Shown: positions 37,131-46,761, counted from the first letter of the stretch. The stretch is 64,000 nucleotides of DNA from Streptococcus sp. oral taxon 431 (GCF_001553685.1 NZ_CP014264.1:380001-444000), one strand, 5' to 3'. Numbers and translations are program-made. Notes: generated from the letters alone by a model not told the origin.

Positions 37131-37250
37131 GTTAAATTTCTAAACTGAACCCGCCCTAAACACGGTGCCAAAAAGATAAACTTCTTATATACACAAACGT
37201 CTTCAGAGAGTTTCCTATTTTGGCTTTGTGTTTTACGGGCTTGGTATCTT
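37131..37250 (-). repeat. Dispersed repeat copy B (pairs with 3186-3300)
   Basis: On the minus strand it reads GATACCAAG, CAAAATAGGAAACT, AGTTTATCTTTTTGGCACC and CGGGTTCAGTTTAG, the same order as copy A. It ends in a near-perfect hairpin, GGTTCAGTT with AACTGAACC (37126-37152). Its other end lies directly against the prmA start. Confidence 0.6.
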
Positions 37251-37254
37251 AATG

Positions 37255-38205
37255 ATGGAAACATGGCAAGAGTTAAAAGTTACAGTGAAGCGTGAGGGAG
37301 AGGAGTTGGTTTCCAACCTCTTGATTGAGTTAGGTGCCCAAGGGGTAGCAATTGAAGATAGCATGGACTATGTGGGCAATGTCGACCGTTTCGGTGAGAT
37401 TTTCCCAGAAGTCGAGCAACAGGAAGAAATCGTGGTGACTGCCTACTACCCTGACACAGTTGATGTAGCAGCTGTTGAAACGGATTTGCAGGCGCGTCTT
37501 GCAGAATTGACAGACTTTATGGACTTAGGAGAAGTCAAGATTGGCACGACTGCCTTGGCTGAGGAAGACTGGGCTGACAACTGGAAGAAATATTATGAGC
37601 CAGCTCGTATCACTCATGACTTGACTATCGTGCCGTCATGGACGGACTATGAGGCGACAACTGGCGAGAAGATTATCAAGCTAGATCCTGGTATGGCCTT
37701 TGGGACAGGGACCCACCCAACAACCAAGATGAGCCTTTTTGCCTTGGAGCAGGTTCTTCGTGGCGGCGAAACAGTACTAGATGTAGGGACTGGTTCTGGT
37801 GTTCTTTCTATTGCTAGTTCTCTTCTTGGCGCTAAGGAAATCTTTGCCTATGACCTAGATGACGTGGCGGTTCGCGTCGCTCAGGAAAATATTGAGCTCA
37901 ATCCTGGTATGGAAAACATCCATGTAGCCCCAGGCGATTTGCTTAAAGGCGTGGAGATTGAGGCAGACGTCATCGTGGCCAACATCTTGGCGGATATCCT
38001 CATTCATCTGACGGAGGATGCTTATCGCTTGGTCAAGGATGAAGGCTATCTCATCATGAGTGGCATTATCAAGGACAAGTGGGACATGGTGCGTGAGTCA
38101 GCTGAGTCAGCTGGATTTTTCCTTGAAACCCATATGATTCAAGGGGAATGGAATGCCTGTGTCTTCAAGAAGACCAAGGATATCTCTGGTGTAATTGGAG
38201 GCTAG
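37255..38205 (+). CDS. prmA: Ribosomal protein L11 methyltransferase PrmA
   Basis: Trimethylates ribosomal protein L11 using SAM. 316 residues from [12 protein letters not shown], the usual streptococcal start. The SAM-binding motif is [13 protein letters not shown] and the post-motif NILADIL is conserved; the N-terminal substrate-recognition domain is intact. Two adjacent ATG codons (37252, 37255) exist and neither has a clear ribosome site, because a dispersed repeat runs up to them. rsmE begins 2 bases after the stop. Confidence 0.95.
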   Translation: METWQELKVTVKREGEELVSNLLIELGAQGVAIEDSMDYVGNVDRFGEIFPEVEQQEEIVVTAYYPDTVDVAAVETDLQARLAELTDFMDLGEVKIGTTALAEEDWADNWKKYYEPARITHDLTIVPSWTDYEATTGEKIIKLDPGMAFGTGTHPTTKMSLFALEQVLRGGETVLDVGTGSGVLSIASSLLGAKEIFAYDLDDVAVRVAQENIELNPGMENIHVAPGDLLKGVEIEADVIVANILADILIHLTEDAYRLVKDEGYLIMSGIIKDKWDMVRESAESAGFFLETHMIQGEWNACVFKKTKDISGVIGG

Positions 38206-38206
38206 T

Positions 38207-38950
38207 ATGCAACAGTATTTTGTCAAGGGCAGTGCAGTCTCTCCTGTCACCATCGAGGACAAGGAGACCAGCAAGCACATGTTTCAGGTTATGCGCCTGA
38301 AAGAAGATGATGAGGTCGCTTTAGTATTTGATGATGGCATTAAGCGTTTGGCGCGCGTGGTCAATGTGGAGGCGCGTCAGTTTGAGCTGGTTGAGGAATT
38401 GGATGACAATGTGGAACTGCCAGTCCAAGTGACTATCGCATCTGGTTTTCCCAAGGGAGATAAGTTGGAGTTTATCACTCAAAAGGTGACGGAACTAGGT
38501 GCCAGTCAGATTTGGGCCTTCCCTGCAGACTGGTCAGTTGCTAAATGGGACGGTAAAAAACTAGGGAAAAAAGTCGAGAAACTAGAAAAAATCGCCCTTG
38601 GAGCAGCCGAGCAAAGCAAGCGCAACTTTGTCCCAAGTATTACGCTTTTTGAGAAAAAGGCAGACTTTCTAGCACAACTGAGCCAGTTTGATCGCATCGT
38701 GGTGGCTTATGAAGAGTCGGCTAAAGAAGGAGAATCAGCCGCACTTATACAAGCAGTTGCTGGACTGGAAAAAGGAGCTAAATTGCTCTTTATCTTTGGT
38801 CCAGAAGGTGGTCTCTCACCTGCAGAAATCGAGAGTTTTGAAGCTAAAGGAGCAGTCTTGGCAGGTCTTGGTCCTCGTATTTTGCGAGCAGAAACAGCAC
38901 CGCTTTATGCCCTGTCAGCCCTTAGTGTTTTATTAGAATTAGAGAAATAA
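38207..38950 (+). CDS. rsmE: 16S rRNA (uracil-1498 N3) methyltransferase RsmE
   Basis: SPOUT-class enzyme that methylates U1498 in 16S rRNA. 247 residues. The C-terminal trefoil-knot motifs IFGPEGGLSPAEIESF and LGPRILRAETAPLYALS are complete. Start at 38207 with GGAGG in the end of prmA; an earlier in-frame ATG is less likely. Together with prmA this is a ribosome-modification pair, and pepF follows after 10 bases. Confidence 0.95.
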   Translation: MQQYFVKGSAVSPVTIEDKETSKHMFQVMRLKEDDEVALVFDDGIKRLARVVNVEARQFELVEELDDNVELPVQVTIASGFPKGDKLEFITQKVTELGASQIWAFPADWSVAKWDGKKLGKKVEKLEKIALGAAEQSKRNFVPSITLFEKKADFLAQLSQFDRIVVAYEESAKEGESAALIQAVAGLEKGAKLLFIFGPEGGLSPAEIESFEAKGAVLAGLGPRILRAETAPLYALSALSVLLELEK

Positions 38951-38960
38951 GAGGAAAAAG

Positions 38961-40757
38961 ATGGAACAAAAACACCGTTCAGAATTTCCTGAAAAGGAAC
39001 TTTGGGACTTAACAGCCCTATACCAAGACCGCGAGGATTTCTTGCGTGCGATTGAGAAGGCGCGTGAAGACATCAATCAATTTAGCCGTGACTACAAGGA
39101 TAATCTTCACACTTTTGAAGATTTTGAAAAGGCCTTTGCAGAATTGGAGCAAATCTATATCCAGATGAGCCATATCGGTAATTACGCCTTTATGCCTCAG
39201 ACGACAGACTATGGTAATGAAGATTATGCCAATATCGCCCAAGCTGGAATGGACTTTGAGACAGATGCCAGTGTCGCCTTAACCTTCTTTGATGATGCCT
39301 TAGTGGCTGCAGATGAGGAAGTCTTGGACCGTTTGGGTAACTTACCACATTTGACGTCGGCTATTCGTCAGGCGAAAATCAAAAAAGCCCACTATCTTGG
39401 GGCTGATGTGGAGAAGGCCTTGACTAATCTGGGTGAAGTTTTCTATAGTCCACAGGATATCTATACTAAGATGCGAGCTGGCGACTTTGAAATGGCTGAC
39501 TTTGAAGCCCATGGGAAGACTTACAAAAATAGCTTTGTGACCTATGAAAATTTCTACCAAAATCACGAGGATGCTGAAGTTCGTGAGAAATCCTTCCGTT
39601 CCTTTTCAGAAGGACTTCGTAAGCACCAAAATACGGCTGCGGCAGCCTATCTAGCCCAAGTCAAGTCTGAAAAACTCTTGGCAGATATGAAGGGGTACGA
39701 CTCAGTATTTGACTATCTTTTAGCTGAGCAAGAAGTAGATCGTTCCATGTTTGATCGCCAGATTGACCTCATCATGAAGGACTTTGCGCCAGTCGCTCAG
39801 AGATACCTCAAGCATGTTGCCAAGGTCAATGGTCTTGAGAAGATGACCTTTGCGGACTGGAAATTGGACTTGGACAGTGCTCTGAATCCTGAAGTGACTA
39901 TTGATGATGCCTACGATTTGGTTATGAAGTCGGTAGAACCTTTGGGTCAAGAATACAGTCAAGAAGTTGCTCGCTATCAAGAAGAACGCTGGGTGGACTT
40001 TGCTGCTAATAGTGGTAAGGATTCTGGTGGCTATGCAGCTGATCCCTACCGTGTGCATCCTTATGTTCTCATGAGCTGGACAGGTCGTTTGAGCGATGTT
40101 TATACCTTGATTCATGAAATTGGTCACTCTGGTCAATTCATCTTTTCTGACAATCACCAAAGTTACTTCAATGCTCACATGTCTACCTACTATGTCGAAG
40201 CACCGTCAACCTTCAATGAATTGCTTTTAAGTGATTACTTGGAACACCAGTCTGATGATCCACGTCAGAAACGATTCGCTCTTGCTCACCGCTTGACAGA
40301 TACCTACTTCCATAACTTTATCACCCACCTCTTGGAAGCAGCCTTCCAACGTAAGGTTTATACACTGATTGAAGAAGGAGAAACCTTTGGGGCAAGCAAA
40401 CTCAACAGTATTATGAAAGAAGTCTTGACGGATTTCTGGGGAGATGCTATTGAGATTGATGATGATGCAGCACTGACTTGGATGCGCCAAGCTCACTATT
40501 ACATGGGCTTGTATAGTTATACCTATTCAGCAGGACTTGTCATCTCGACTGCTGGTTACCTTCATCTTAAAAACTCTGAGAATGGAGCTAGAGACTGGCT
40601 CAATCTCCTCAAATCAGGTGGTAGCAAAACACCACTTGAATCAGCTATGATTATCAGAGCCGATATCTCAACGGATAAACCACTCCGTGATACCATCCAA
40701 TTCTTGTCTGATACAGTTGACCAAATTATCAACTACAGTGCCCAGTTGGGAGAATAA
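38961..40757 (+). CDS. pepF: Oligoendopeptidase F
   Basis: Zinc metallopeptidase (M3B) that cuts peptides of about 7-17 residues in the cytoplasm. 598 residues, the typical size. Catalytic HEIGH at 385-389 with the downstream glutamate in YYVEAPSTFNE, and a helical substrate cradle before it. GAGGAAAAAG is the ribosome site. Third gene of the prmA-rsmE-pepF run. A CAACAATA/TATTGTTG hairpin follows. Confidence 0.95.
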   Translation: MEQKHRSEFPEKELWDLTALYQDREDFLRAIEKAREDINQFSRDYKDNLHTFEDFEKAFAELEQIYIQMSHIGNYAFMPQTTDYGNEDYANIAQAGMDFETDASVALTFFDDALVAADEEVLDRLGNLPHLTSAIRQAKIKKAHYLGADVEKALTNLGEVFYSPQDIYTKMRAGDFEMADFEAHGKTYKNSFVTYENFYQNHEDAEVREKSFRSFSEGLRKHQNTAAAAYLAQVKSEKLLADMKGYDSVFDYLLAEQEVDRSMFDRQIDLIMKDFAPVAQRYLKHVAKVNGLEKMTFADWKLDLDSALNPEVTIDDAYDLVMKSVEPLGQEYSQEVARYQEERWVDFAANSGKDSGGYAADPYRVHPYVLMSWTGRLSDVYTLIHEIGHSGQFIFSDNHQSYFNAHMSTYYVEAPSTFNELLLSDYLEHQSDDPRQKRFALAHRLTDTYFHNFITHLLEAAFQRKVYTLIEEGETFGASKLNSIMKEVLTDFWGDAIEIDDDAALTWMRQAHYYMGLYSYTYSAGLVISTAGYLHLKNSENGARDWLNLLKSGGSKTPLESAMIIRADISTDKPLRDTIQFLSDTVDQIINYSAQLGE

Positions 40758-40771
40758 AATCATAAAAGTGC

Positions 40772-40797
40772 AACAATAGAGTTATATTGTTGAGATT
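40772..40797 (+). terminator. Hairpin after pepF
   Basis: CAACAATA and TATTGTTG pair, with short T-tract beyond; a weak terminator. Confidence 0.5.
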
Positions 40798-40932
40798 TTA
40801 GAATGACATTTATTTAATAAAGTTTACTAAAGACTTTGTCTTCAGAATGTGCGATATTATAGATCTATCGGTTGGATTTTATATCTTGTCGTGGGCGATT
40901 AGACTAGGGAAAATACTTAGAAAAGGACGGAG

Positions 40933-41382
40933 ATGCTAGTGCGTGTCAATAAAAAACTTAGCTTGCTTATCATTGGAATTGCTATGCCGATTTTGTTTAT
41001 GATTTGGAAATTCAGTCAGCCTGTTCTTCCAAAAACTTATCAGGAAGCTATTCAGTATACCAAAGCAATCAATATGAAAGAAATGCGCTCCAAACTTGCA
41101 AATGGCGACGAGTTTGTCGTCTACATTGGAAGAGAATCCTGTCCCTACTGTCAAAAGTTTGTGCCCAATTTGGCTCTAGCGATTCAAAAAAGTCACCAGA
41201 CGGTCTATTATTTGGATAGTGATTCTGATGAAAAGGATGAAATTACAGCCTTTGCAAAAGAAATGGATATCCAAACCGTTCCGAATCTTTCAGTCTATCA
41301 AAATGGTAGTAAATCACGCTATTTAGAGCAAGGAAGTTCCGCTAGTCTTGAAGAAATCCTTTCATTTCTGAAGCATGAATAG
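40933..41382 (+). CDS. Membrane-tethered thioredoxin-like protein (Bta-like)
   Basis: 149 residues. One N-terminal membrane segment (about 9-27) followed by an extracellular thioredoxin fold with the active-site pair CPYC at 70-73 and a cis-proline in TVPNLSVY. Proteins of this shape are called bacteriocin transport accessory proteins or thiol-disulfide exchange factors; no bacteriocin gene is near. AAGGACGGAG precedes the ATG. It stands alone between pepF and a convergent reductase. Confidence 0.82.
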   Translation: MLVRVNKKLSLLIIGIAMPILFMIWKFSQPVLPKTYQEAIQYTKAINMKEMRSKLANGDEFVVYIGRESCPYCQKFVPNLALAIQKSHQTVYYLDSDSDEKDEITAFAKEMDIQTVPNLSVYQNGSKSRYLEQGSSASLEEILSFLKHE

Positions 41383-41441
41383 GACAGAAAGATTGTTTTA
41401 AATGACAAAAAACGACTCCGAAAATTGGAATCGTGGAGATG

Positions 41442-41478
41442 ATAAAAGAGGTTGGATCATTTTCCAACCTCTTTTTAT
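41442..41478. terminator. Bidirectional terminator
   Basis: AAAGAGGTTGG and CCAACCTCTTT pair around ATCATTTT with T-runs both ways; serves the thioredoxin-like gene and the reductase gene. Confidence 0.85.
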
Positions 41479-41483
41479 ATATC

Positions 41484-42248
41484 TTAATGGAATTGCATAC
41501 CACCATCAACGATAATGGTTTGACCTGTAATGTAGTTTGAATCTGGTCCAGCAAGGAAGCTAACTGCTGCAGCTACATCTTCTGGTTCGGATAGGCGTTT
41601 CAATGTAATATCTTTTGCGAATGTTTGCATACCCCACTCGTCATCTTTTCCTGCATTTTTTCCAACTTCATGAGCGATATCATACATCATTGGTGTTTTA
41701 ACGATACCTGGGGCATAGGCGTTGACAGTGATACCTGACTCTGCTAAATCACGCGCCAATGTTTGAGTAATACCACGAACAGCGAATTTTGTACCGCCGT
41801 ATACAGTCAAGTTTGGATTTCCGACAACACCTGCTTGAGAAGTAGCATTGATGATTTTACCACCGTGACCAAGTGCTTTAAATTGAGCCTGAGCAGCTTG
41901 TGCTCCCCAAATCACACCACCGACGTTAATAGCAAATGTGCGAGCAAATTGCTCCTCTGTAATTGTATCCAGAGGTGTAGTAGGAGCGACACCAGCGTTG
42001 TTTACCACAACGTTCAAGTCTCCGAAATGATCGACAACTTTTTGGAAAGCTGCAGCAACTTCTGCTTGTTTAGACACATCAGCTACAACAGCAAAAGCTT
42101 TATCTGCTGACAATTCAGCAACTGCTTTCTCAGCTGTTTCAGCGTTGTAGTCTAAAACTCCAACCTTAAAACCATCTTGAACCAAGCGTTTTGCGATTGC
42201 AAAACCGATCCCTTGACCTGCACCTGTAACGATAGCTACTTTAGACAT
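41484..42248 (-). CDS. (S)-acetoin-forming diacetyl reductase / butanediol dehydrogenase
   Basis: 254 residues, SDR family. TGAGQGIG cofactor motif, NNAGVAP, catalytic S-Y-K set with TSQAG and YGGTK, and the ending [16 protein letters not shown] typical of the BudC/ButA group. Reduces diacetyl to acetoin and may oxidise butanediol, disposing of reducing power. Start at 42248 (MSKVAIVTG) after AGGAGG. Monocistronic. Confidence 0.9.
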   Translation of the reverse strand: MSKVAIVTGAGQGIGFAIAKRLVQDGFKVGVLDYNAETAEKAVAELSADKAFAVVADVSKQAEVAAAFQKVVDHFGDLNVVVNNAGVAPTTPLDTITEEQFARTFAINVGGVIWGAQAAQAQFKALGHGGKIINATSQAGVVGNPNLTVYGGTKFAVRGITQTLARDLAESGITVNAYAPGIVKTPMMYDIAHEVGKNAGKDDEWGMQTFAKDITLKRLSEPEDVAAAVSFLAGPDSNYITGQTIIVDGGMQFH

Positions 42249-42522
42249 ATGATTCCTCCTCGGTATCCGTGATACCATTCAAACGTTCATAAAAGAACAG
42301 CAAAAGGTTTATAAGTGAGTCGTGATAGGTTTCTAAAAGAAGTCCTATCACGTTTCAGTATACACCTTTGTGAAATTTGTGTCAAACAAATACTTGGTTT
42401 TTGGAAAAAATTAACCCTCTAAGAGTGAAAAAACTATCTGAGACTAACATGTTTATTTCTTATAATGAAGATAGCTAGAAAAGAATGTTGTATAATAGAT
42501 GTGTATGATAGGAGGTAGGCAG

Positions 42523-43314
42523 ATGTATCCAGAATTGAAAAGAAAAGTAGTAGAAGCAAAACCGAGCTATCGTCAAGAAGAAATCCTGTGGTTGCTTGAG
42601 CACATAGGGGATCCGAGTCCAGAGATTCGCGATGAATTGGTTTTTACCAGTCTGGCTAGAGGGATTCAAGAAGAGTTATTTACCAAGGAGCAATTTCAGT
42701 TGATTGCTGCTATGATTGTTTCTGATGGTGGCCTAGATAAAGAGATTGATAAGGCAGGAGCTTCAACGCTTGAACGTTCTTTTAGGGCACTTATTTATGC
42801 CAATCTCTTATCTGCCGATGGCAACCAACAGTCTCTTTTTTATCAAGTGCTTAAAACTGATATCAGAAATACGTTGCTCAATCAAGGGTTGCATTACCTT
42901 GAAAAAGAAGAGGATACGACAGGTTTTTCAACTCAATATGGTTGGGTGCATGCTTTTGCTCATGGGGCTGATCTTTTGACTGAAGTTGTTTGTCATCCAG
43001 ACTTTCCTAAAAACAGAGTTCATGAAGTATTTGACATACTTGGCCAACTATTTAAAAGAATTACGGTTCGATTTATAGATGATGAGGAATGGCGCTTAGC
43101 CAGAGTTCTTTACGAACCTATTTTGCAAGGCAAGGTGGATCAAGCGACACTAACCTCTTGGATAAAGTCACTTGATTTCCCGATAGAAGAGACGGAAGAT
43201 TTTTATAAATTTTCCAATTTTAGATCCTGTCTCTTAGAAGTCTATGTTCAACTCGACCAGAGAAATAGTTTACAAGCTGACTTGAAAGAAGTCATTCAAT
43301 CTTTTCAATATTAG
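42523..43314 (+). CDS. DUF2785 family protein
   Basis: 263 residues from the ATG at 42523, which follows AGGAGG; codons upstream belong to the leader. An all-helical soluble protein, with the central GWVHAFAHGADLLTEVVCHPDFP block and FRSCLLEVYVQLDQRNSLQADL near the end marking the DUF2785 family. No catalytic motif is obvious; two invariant-looking histidines are in the WVHAFAHG block. TATAAT lies at 42491. Alone between a convergent gene's start region and the aquaporin gene. Confidence 0.8.
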   Translation: MYPELKRKVVEAKPSYRQEEILWLLEHIGDPSPEIRDELVFTSLARGIQEELFTKEQFQLIAAMIVSDGGLDKEIDKAGASTLERSFRALIYANLLSADGNQQSLFYQVLKTDIRNTLLNQGLHYLEKEEDTTGFSTQYGWVHAFAHGADLLTEVVCHPDFPKNRVHEVFDILGQLFKRITVRFIDDEEWRLARVLYEPILQGKVDQATLTSWIKSLDFPIEETEDFYKFSNFRSCLLEVYVQLDQRNSLQADLKEVIQSFQY

Positions 43315-43424
43315 ATTTCGACTATTAAATGTGAAAACTTACACAAAATTTTCCAAGCACATTTCTTGAAACCCTTTCCTTCTTCTGATAGACTAATACA
43401 TAGTTTGAAAAAAGGAGACTTATC

Positions 43425-44093
43425 ATGAAAAAATTTGTTGCTGAATTAATTGGTACTTTTATGCTTGTGTTCATCGGAACAGGAGCTGTTGTTTTTGGAA
43501 ATGGTGTTGAAGGTCTTGGACACCTTGGGATTGCTCTTGCTTTTGGTTTGGCAATCGTAGTCGCAGCCTTCTCAATCGGAACTGTTTCAGGTGCTCACTT
43601 GAACCCAGCTGTTTCTATCGCTATGTTTGTTAACAAACGTTTGTCATCTTCAGAGCTTGTAAACTACATCCTCGGACAAGTGGTTGGTGCTTTCCTTGCA
43701 TCTGGATCTGTACTCTTCCTCTTGGCAAATTCAGGTATGTCAACTGCAAGTCTTGGTGAAAATGCCTTGGCAAACGGAGTAACTGTCTTTGGTGGTTTCT
43801 TGTTTGAAACAATCGCAACATTCTTGTTTGTTTTGGTCATCATGACTGTAACTTCAGCAAGCAAAGGGAATGGCGCAATTGCTGGTTTTGTGATTGGTTT
43901 GTCATTGACAGCTTTGATTCTAGCTGGCTTGAACATCACTGGACTTTCAGTAAACCCAGCTCGTAGCTTGGCTCCTGCTGTATTGGTAGGTGGTGTAGCT
44001 CTTCAACAAGTTTGGATTTTCATCCTTGCACCAATCGTTGGTGGAGTTCTTGCAGCTCTAGTTGCTAAAAACTTCCTTGGAACTGAAGAATAA
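43425..44093 (+). CDS. Aquaporin / MIP family channel
   Basis: 222 residues, six membrane helices. The two half-helix NPA motifs are HLNPAVS and VNPARS, with the arginine of the selectivity filter in the second. The narrow-filter residues suggest a water/hydrogen-peroxide type rather than a wide glycerol channel, an inference. In pneumococcus a related channel exchanges hydrogen peroxide. AAGGAG precedes the ATG. The short transcript ends in the terminator at 44102. Confidence 0.92.
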   Translation: MKKFVAELIGTFMLVFIGTGAVVFGNGVEGLGHLGIALAFGLAIVVAAFSIGTVSGAHLNPAVSIAMFVNKRLSSSELVNYILGQVVGAFLASGSVLFLLANSGMSTASLGENALANGVTVFGGFLFETIATFLFVLVIMTVTSASKGNGAIAGFVIGLSLTALILAGLNITGLSVNPARSLAPAVLVGGVALQQVWIFILAPIVGGVLAALVAKNFLGTEE

Positions 44094-44101
44094 TCGAAAC
44101 T

Positions 44102-44144
44102 CAAAAAGCCTTGCTCCTCATGATGAGGAACAGGGCTTTTTTGT
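44102..44144 (+). terminator. Aquaporin terminator
   Basis: AAAGCCTTGCTCCTCAT pairs with ATGAGGAACAGGGCTTT (one mismatch), followed by T-run. Confidence 0.85.
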
Positions 44145-44152
44145 ATCTGTTG

Positions 44153-44410
44153 ATACTCAATGAAAATCAAAGAGCAAACTAGCCGCAGGTTGCTTAAAGC
44201 ACTGCTTGAGGTTGTAGATGAAGAGGCTGGGAAAAAAGTCTTTGGAATTAGAAAAACGCATAGTATCAGGTATTGAAAAAACTTGATGCTATGCGTTTTA
44301 TTGTGAGGATATTTACTTCATTTTCTCCTGAAATTGAGTTTTTGCCCAGCCTCAACCATACCTACAGCAAGGCGACGTTGACGCGGTTTGAAGAGATTTT
44401 CGAAGAGTAT
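44153..44410 (-). repeat. BOX element interrupted by a nested repeat
   Basis: Plus strand begins ATACTCAATGAAAATCAAAG and ends GATTTTCGAAGAGTAT, the BOX termini. The boxC part is at 44153-44218 and the boxA part (CTACAGCAAGGCGACGTTGA) at about 44363-44410. The boxB palindrome is missing and its place is taken by a 131-bp element. The final T of the BOX is the last base of the queF stop codon. This fills the gap 44145-44409. Confidence 0.8.
44223..44353 (+). repeat. 131-bp element with inverted termini, nested in the BOX
   Basis: Ends are GAGGCTGGG-AAAAAAGTC and, reversed, GAGGCTGGGCAAAAAC. These resemble the 180-bp repeats at 12511 and 15659, but the interior differs; it contains ACGCATAG/CTATGCGT arms (about 44259-44300). 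Confidence 0.65.
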
Positions 44411-44901
44411 TAGCGGTTGTCAATTTTCTCTGGATAGAGGTCGTGTTGGAAGAGACGTTGTTCTGCCAAGCCTTCATACTTGGTTCCAGGTCTACCGTAG
44501 TTGTAGTAAGGGTCAATTGAAATGCCACCGCGAGGTGTAAATTTCCCCCACACCTCTAAGTAGCGAGGGTCTAGCAAGTTGACCAAGTCTTTCCCGATAG
44601 TGTTGATACAGTTTTCATGAAAATCTCCATGGTTTCGGTAGCTAAAGAGGTAGAGTTTAAGGGATTTTGACTCAACACAGAGCTTGTCAGGAATGTAGGA
44701 AATATAAATAGTCGCAAAGTCTGGTTGAGCGGTAATAGGGCAAAGCGAGGTGAATTCAGGGCAGTTGAATTTGATAAAATAATCATTTTCCACATGACGA
44801 TTGTCAAAGGACTCGAGGACTTCGGGTTGATACTCGAAAATGTAGTTGGTTTCTTTATTGCCCAGTAGGCTTAGGTTTTTCATTTCTTCTTGTTGTGACA
44901 T
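44410..44901 (-). CDS. queF: NADPH-dependent 7-cyano-7-deazaguanine reductase QueF
   Basis: Reduces preQ0 to preQ1, the last step before the queuine precursor is put into tRNA. 163 residues, the short (unimodular) QueF. Catalytic cysteine C54 in [13 protein letters not shown]; the [16 protein letters not shown] and [13 protein letters not shown] blocks are complete. Last of the queC-D-E-F run; the ribosome site is weak (AGAAAG), so a second ATG six codons in is possible. Confidence 0.93.
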   Translation of the reverse strand: MSQQEEMKNLSLLGNKETNYIFEYQPEVLESFDNRHVENDYFIKFNCPEFTSLCPITAQPDFATIYISYIPDKLCVESKSLKLYLFSYRNHGDFHENCINTIGKDLVNLLDPRYLEVWGKFTPRGGISIDPYYNYGRPGTKYEGLAEQRLFQHDLYPEKIDNR

Positions 44902-44919
44902 GTTTTTTTCTTTCTAATC

Positions 44920-45636
44920 TTAAACACCGCGTTGGTTATCGTAGAGGAGGGTATGGAGTTGAGGAAGGACGCGGACATTGCCCCAGCTATCATCAGCAGC
45001 GACGCGTTCCCATAGCTCTTTGAGGCGGTCCAGTTGGTCTTGGACAATATTGCCTGTAGCCTTGGGCTCAGGATTTCCCGCCGATAAGAAGAGGACATCT
45101 GGTTGGTAGCGTTCTTGAATGCCTTTGGCAAAGGCTAGATCTGCATCATCAAAGACAGGGATTTTAAAGGTTACTTTGTCTGGGTCTAGTTGGGAAACGA
45201 TAAAGTCCAAGGTTTCAAAGTTGACTTCCATCTTGGAGGAAGGAGGCTTAGGACTCAGAGTGACTTGGTCGATATCTTTCAACCAATTTTGCCAGCGGGA
45301 TCCCTGGGTCTCAACAGCCAGAGTGACCCCACGTTCCTTGAGTTTGGTGACCAGTTGAGCCATATTGGCTGCTAGGATAGCAGGATTTCCCCCAGATAGG
45401 GTGACATAGTCGTAGCTTCCTAGTTTATCTAACTCAGCGATTACTTCATCAGCTGTCATGCGAGTTGGTTTTTCAGAACCATCCCAAGTAAAGGCAGAGT
45501 CGCACCAGTCGCAGTGGTAGTCGCAACCAGCAGTGCGGACAAACATGGTTTTCTGGCCAATAGCACGACCTTCACCTTGAAAGGTAGGCCCAAAAATTTC
45601 TAGAACTGGTAGTTTGAGGACACGTTCCTTAGTCAT
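44920..45636 (-). CDS. queE: 7-carboxy-7-deazaguanine synthase QueE
   Basis: Radical SAM enzyme that turns 6-carboxy-tetrahydropterin into 7-carboxy-7-deazaguanine. 238 residues. The iron-sulfur motif is C38-x3-C42-x2-C45 in CDYHCDWCDSAFTW, and GGNP (SAM contact) is in LSGGNPAILAAN. Its start overlaps the queD stop by 8 bases. The GGGAG site sits in queD. Confidence 0.93.
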   Translation of the reverse strand: MTKERVLKLPVLEIFGPTFQGEGRAIGQKTMFVRTAGCDYHCDWCDSAFTWDGSEKPTRMTADEVIAELDKLGSYDYVTLSGGNPAILAANMAQLVTKLKERGVTLAVETQGSRWQNWLKDIDQVTLSPKPPSSKMEVNFETLDFIVSQLDPDKVTFKIPVFDDADLAFAKGIQERYQPDVLFLSAGNPEPKATGNIVQDQLDRLKELWERVAADDSWGNVRVLPQLHTLLYDNQRGV

Positions 45637-46072
45637 CTAACCACTCCCGTCTAAACTCTGCAAAGGCAGTCGGAGTTTCATAGAGGCGAACATATTCCAA
45701 ACGGAGACCGCGCTCGTCTGGCAACTCTTGGCTCATGGTTTGGAAAATCCAGTAAACCATATTTTCAGCAGTCGTATTCATGTAGGGCAGGGTTTCATTG
45801 AGATAGCGATGATCTAGGTGGGGCTCTAAGTAGTCCTTGTAGATAGCTTTGATGTCTCCGAAATCGTAGGTCATGCCACGTTCATCTAAAAATCCACTGA
45901 CAGCGATTTGCAGATGATAGGTATGACCGTGCAGGGATTTGCATTTTCCTTCATAGTGAAAGAGGTGGTGGGCAGCATCAAAGGTAAATTCTTTTGAGAC
46001 TAAGGTTCTGTGAGGATTGTAGACAAGAGATTCCCCAGTTTCTTGTTTGATTTCTTTGGGGGCAAAAAACAT
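45629..46072 (-). CDS. queD: 6-carboxy-5,6,7,8-tetrahydropterin synthase QueD
   Basis: Converts dihydroneopterin triphosphate to carboxy-tetrahydropterin. 147 residues. Zinc ligands are H35 (FDAAHHL) and H48/H50 (LHGHTYHL), with the nucleophilic C44 in GKCKS. Start 46072 has AAAGGAG upstream and overlaps the queC stop as ATGA; longer in-frame upstream codons belong to queC. Confidence 0.93.
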   Translation of the reverse strand: MFFAPKEIKQETGESLVYNPHRTLVSKEFTFDAAHHLFHYEGKCKSLHGHTYHLQIAVSGFLDERGMTYDFGDIKAIYKDYLEPHLDHRYLNETLPYMNTTAENMVYWIFQTMSQELPDERGLRLEYVRLYETPTAFAEFRREWLDD

Positions 46073-46725
46073 CAGGCCTCTCCTTTCTGAGAGAGATAAA
46101 CCTCTAAACCATGTTGGCGTAGATGGCAGGCAGGACAATCTCCACAACCAGTACCAATAATCCCGTTGTAGCAGGTCAAGGTCTTCTCACGAACGTAGTC
46201 AAAGGCACCGAGTTGGTCAGCCAATTCCCAAGTTTCAGCCTTGTCTAGCCACATGAGAGGCGTTTGGATTACAAAGTCGTAATCCATGGCAAGGTTGAGC
46301 GTCACATTGAGTGATTTGACAAAGACATCCCGACAGTCAGGATAGCCTGAGAAGTCTGTTTCGCACACTCCTGTCACGATATCCGCAATTTCACGCTGCT
46401 TGGCAAGAACTGCAGCAAAGGACAGAAAGAGGTGATTGCGACCGTCAACGAAGGTATTAGGCACCTCTCCTTCTTTTTGCTCAATTTCTAGATCTGAAGT
46501 CAAGGCATTTTCAGTAATTTGTCCTAGTAGAGACATATCTAGGATATGATGACGAATTCCTTGTTCCTCAGCGATTTCTTTAGCCACTTGAATTTCGAGA
46601 TGGTGACGTTGGCCATAGGCAAAGGTAACGACTTCGACCTTTTCATAGTGTTGCTTGGCCCAGAAAAGGCAGGTTGTTGAATCTTGACCGCCACTAAAGA
46701 CGACCAAGGCTGATTGACGTTTCAT
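46072..46725 (-). CDS. queC: 7-cyano-7-deazaguanine synthase QueC
   Basis: ATP-dependent amide-to-nitrile conversion that forms preQ0. 217 residues. The PP-loop is [10 protein letters not shown] (10-19), and the C-terminal zinc site is [19 protein letters not shown]. Start at 46725 (MKRQSALVV) after GGAAGGAG. First gene of queCDEF; transcription passes a preQ1-type riboswitch and terminator about 100 bases long. Confidence 0.95.
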   Translation of the reverse strand: MKRQSALVVFSGGQDSTTCLFWAKQHYEKVEVVTFAYGQRHHLEIQVAKEIAEEQGIRHHILDMSLLGQITENALTSDLEIEQKEGEVPNTFVDGRNHLFLSFAAVLAKQREIADIVTGVCETDFSGYPDCRDVFVKSLNVTLNLAMDYDFVIQTPLMWLDKAETWELADQLGAFDYVREKTLTCYNGIIGTGCGDCPACHLRQHGLEVYLSQKGEA

Positions 46726-46761
46726 AGTACTCCTTCCAAAATGGGAAATGTTCAGAGCACG

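Noticed and set aside
40933..41382. Thioredoxin-like membrane protein as part of a bacteriocin cluster.
   Set aside because: No double-glycine peptide, ABC exporter or immunity gene lies nearby; neighbours are housekeeping genes.
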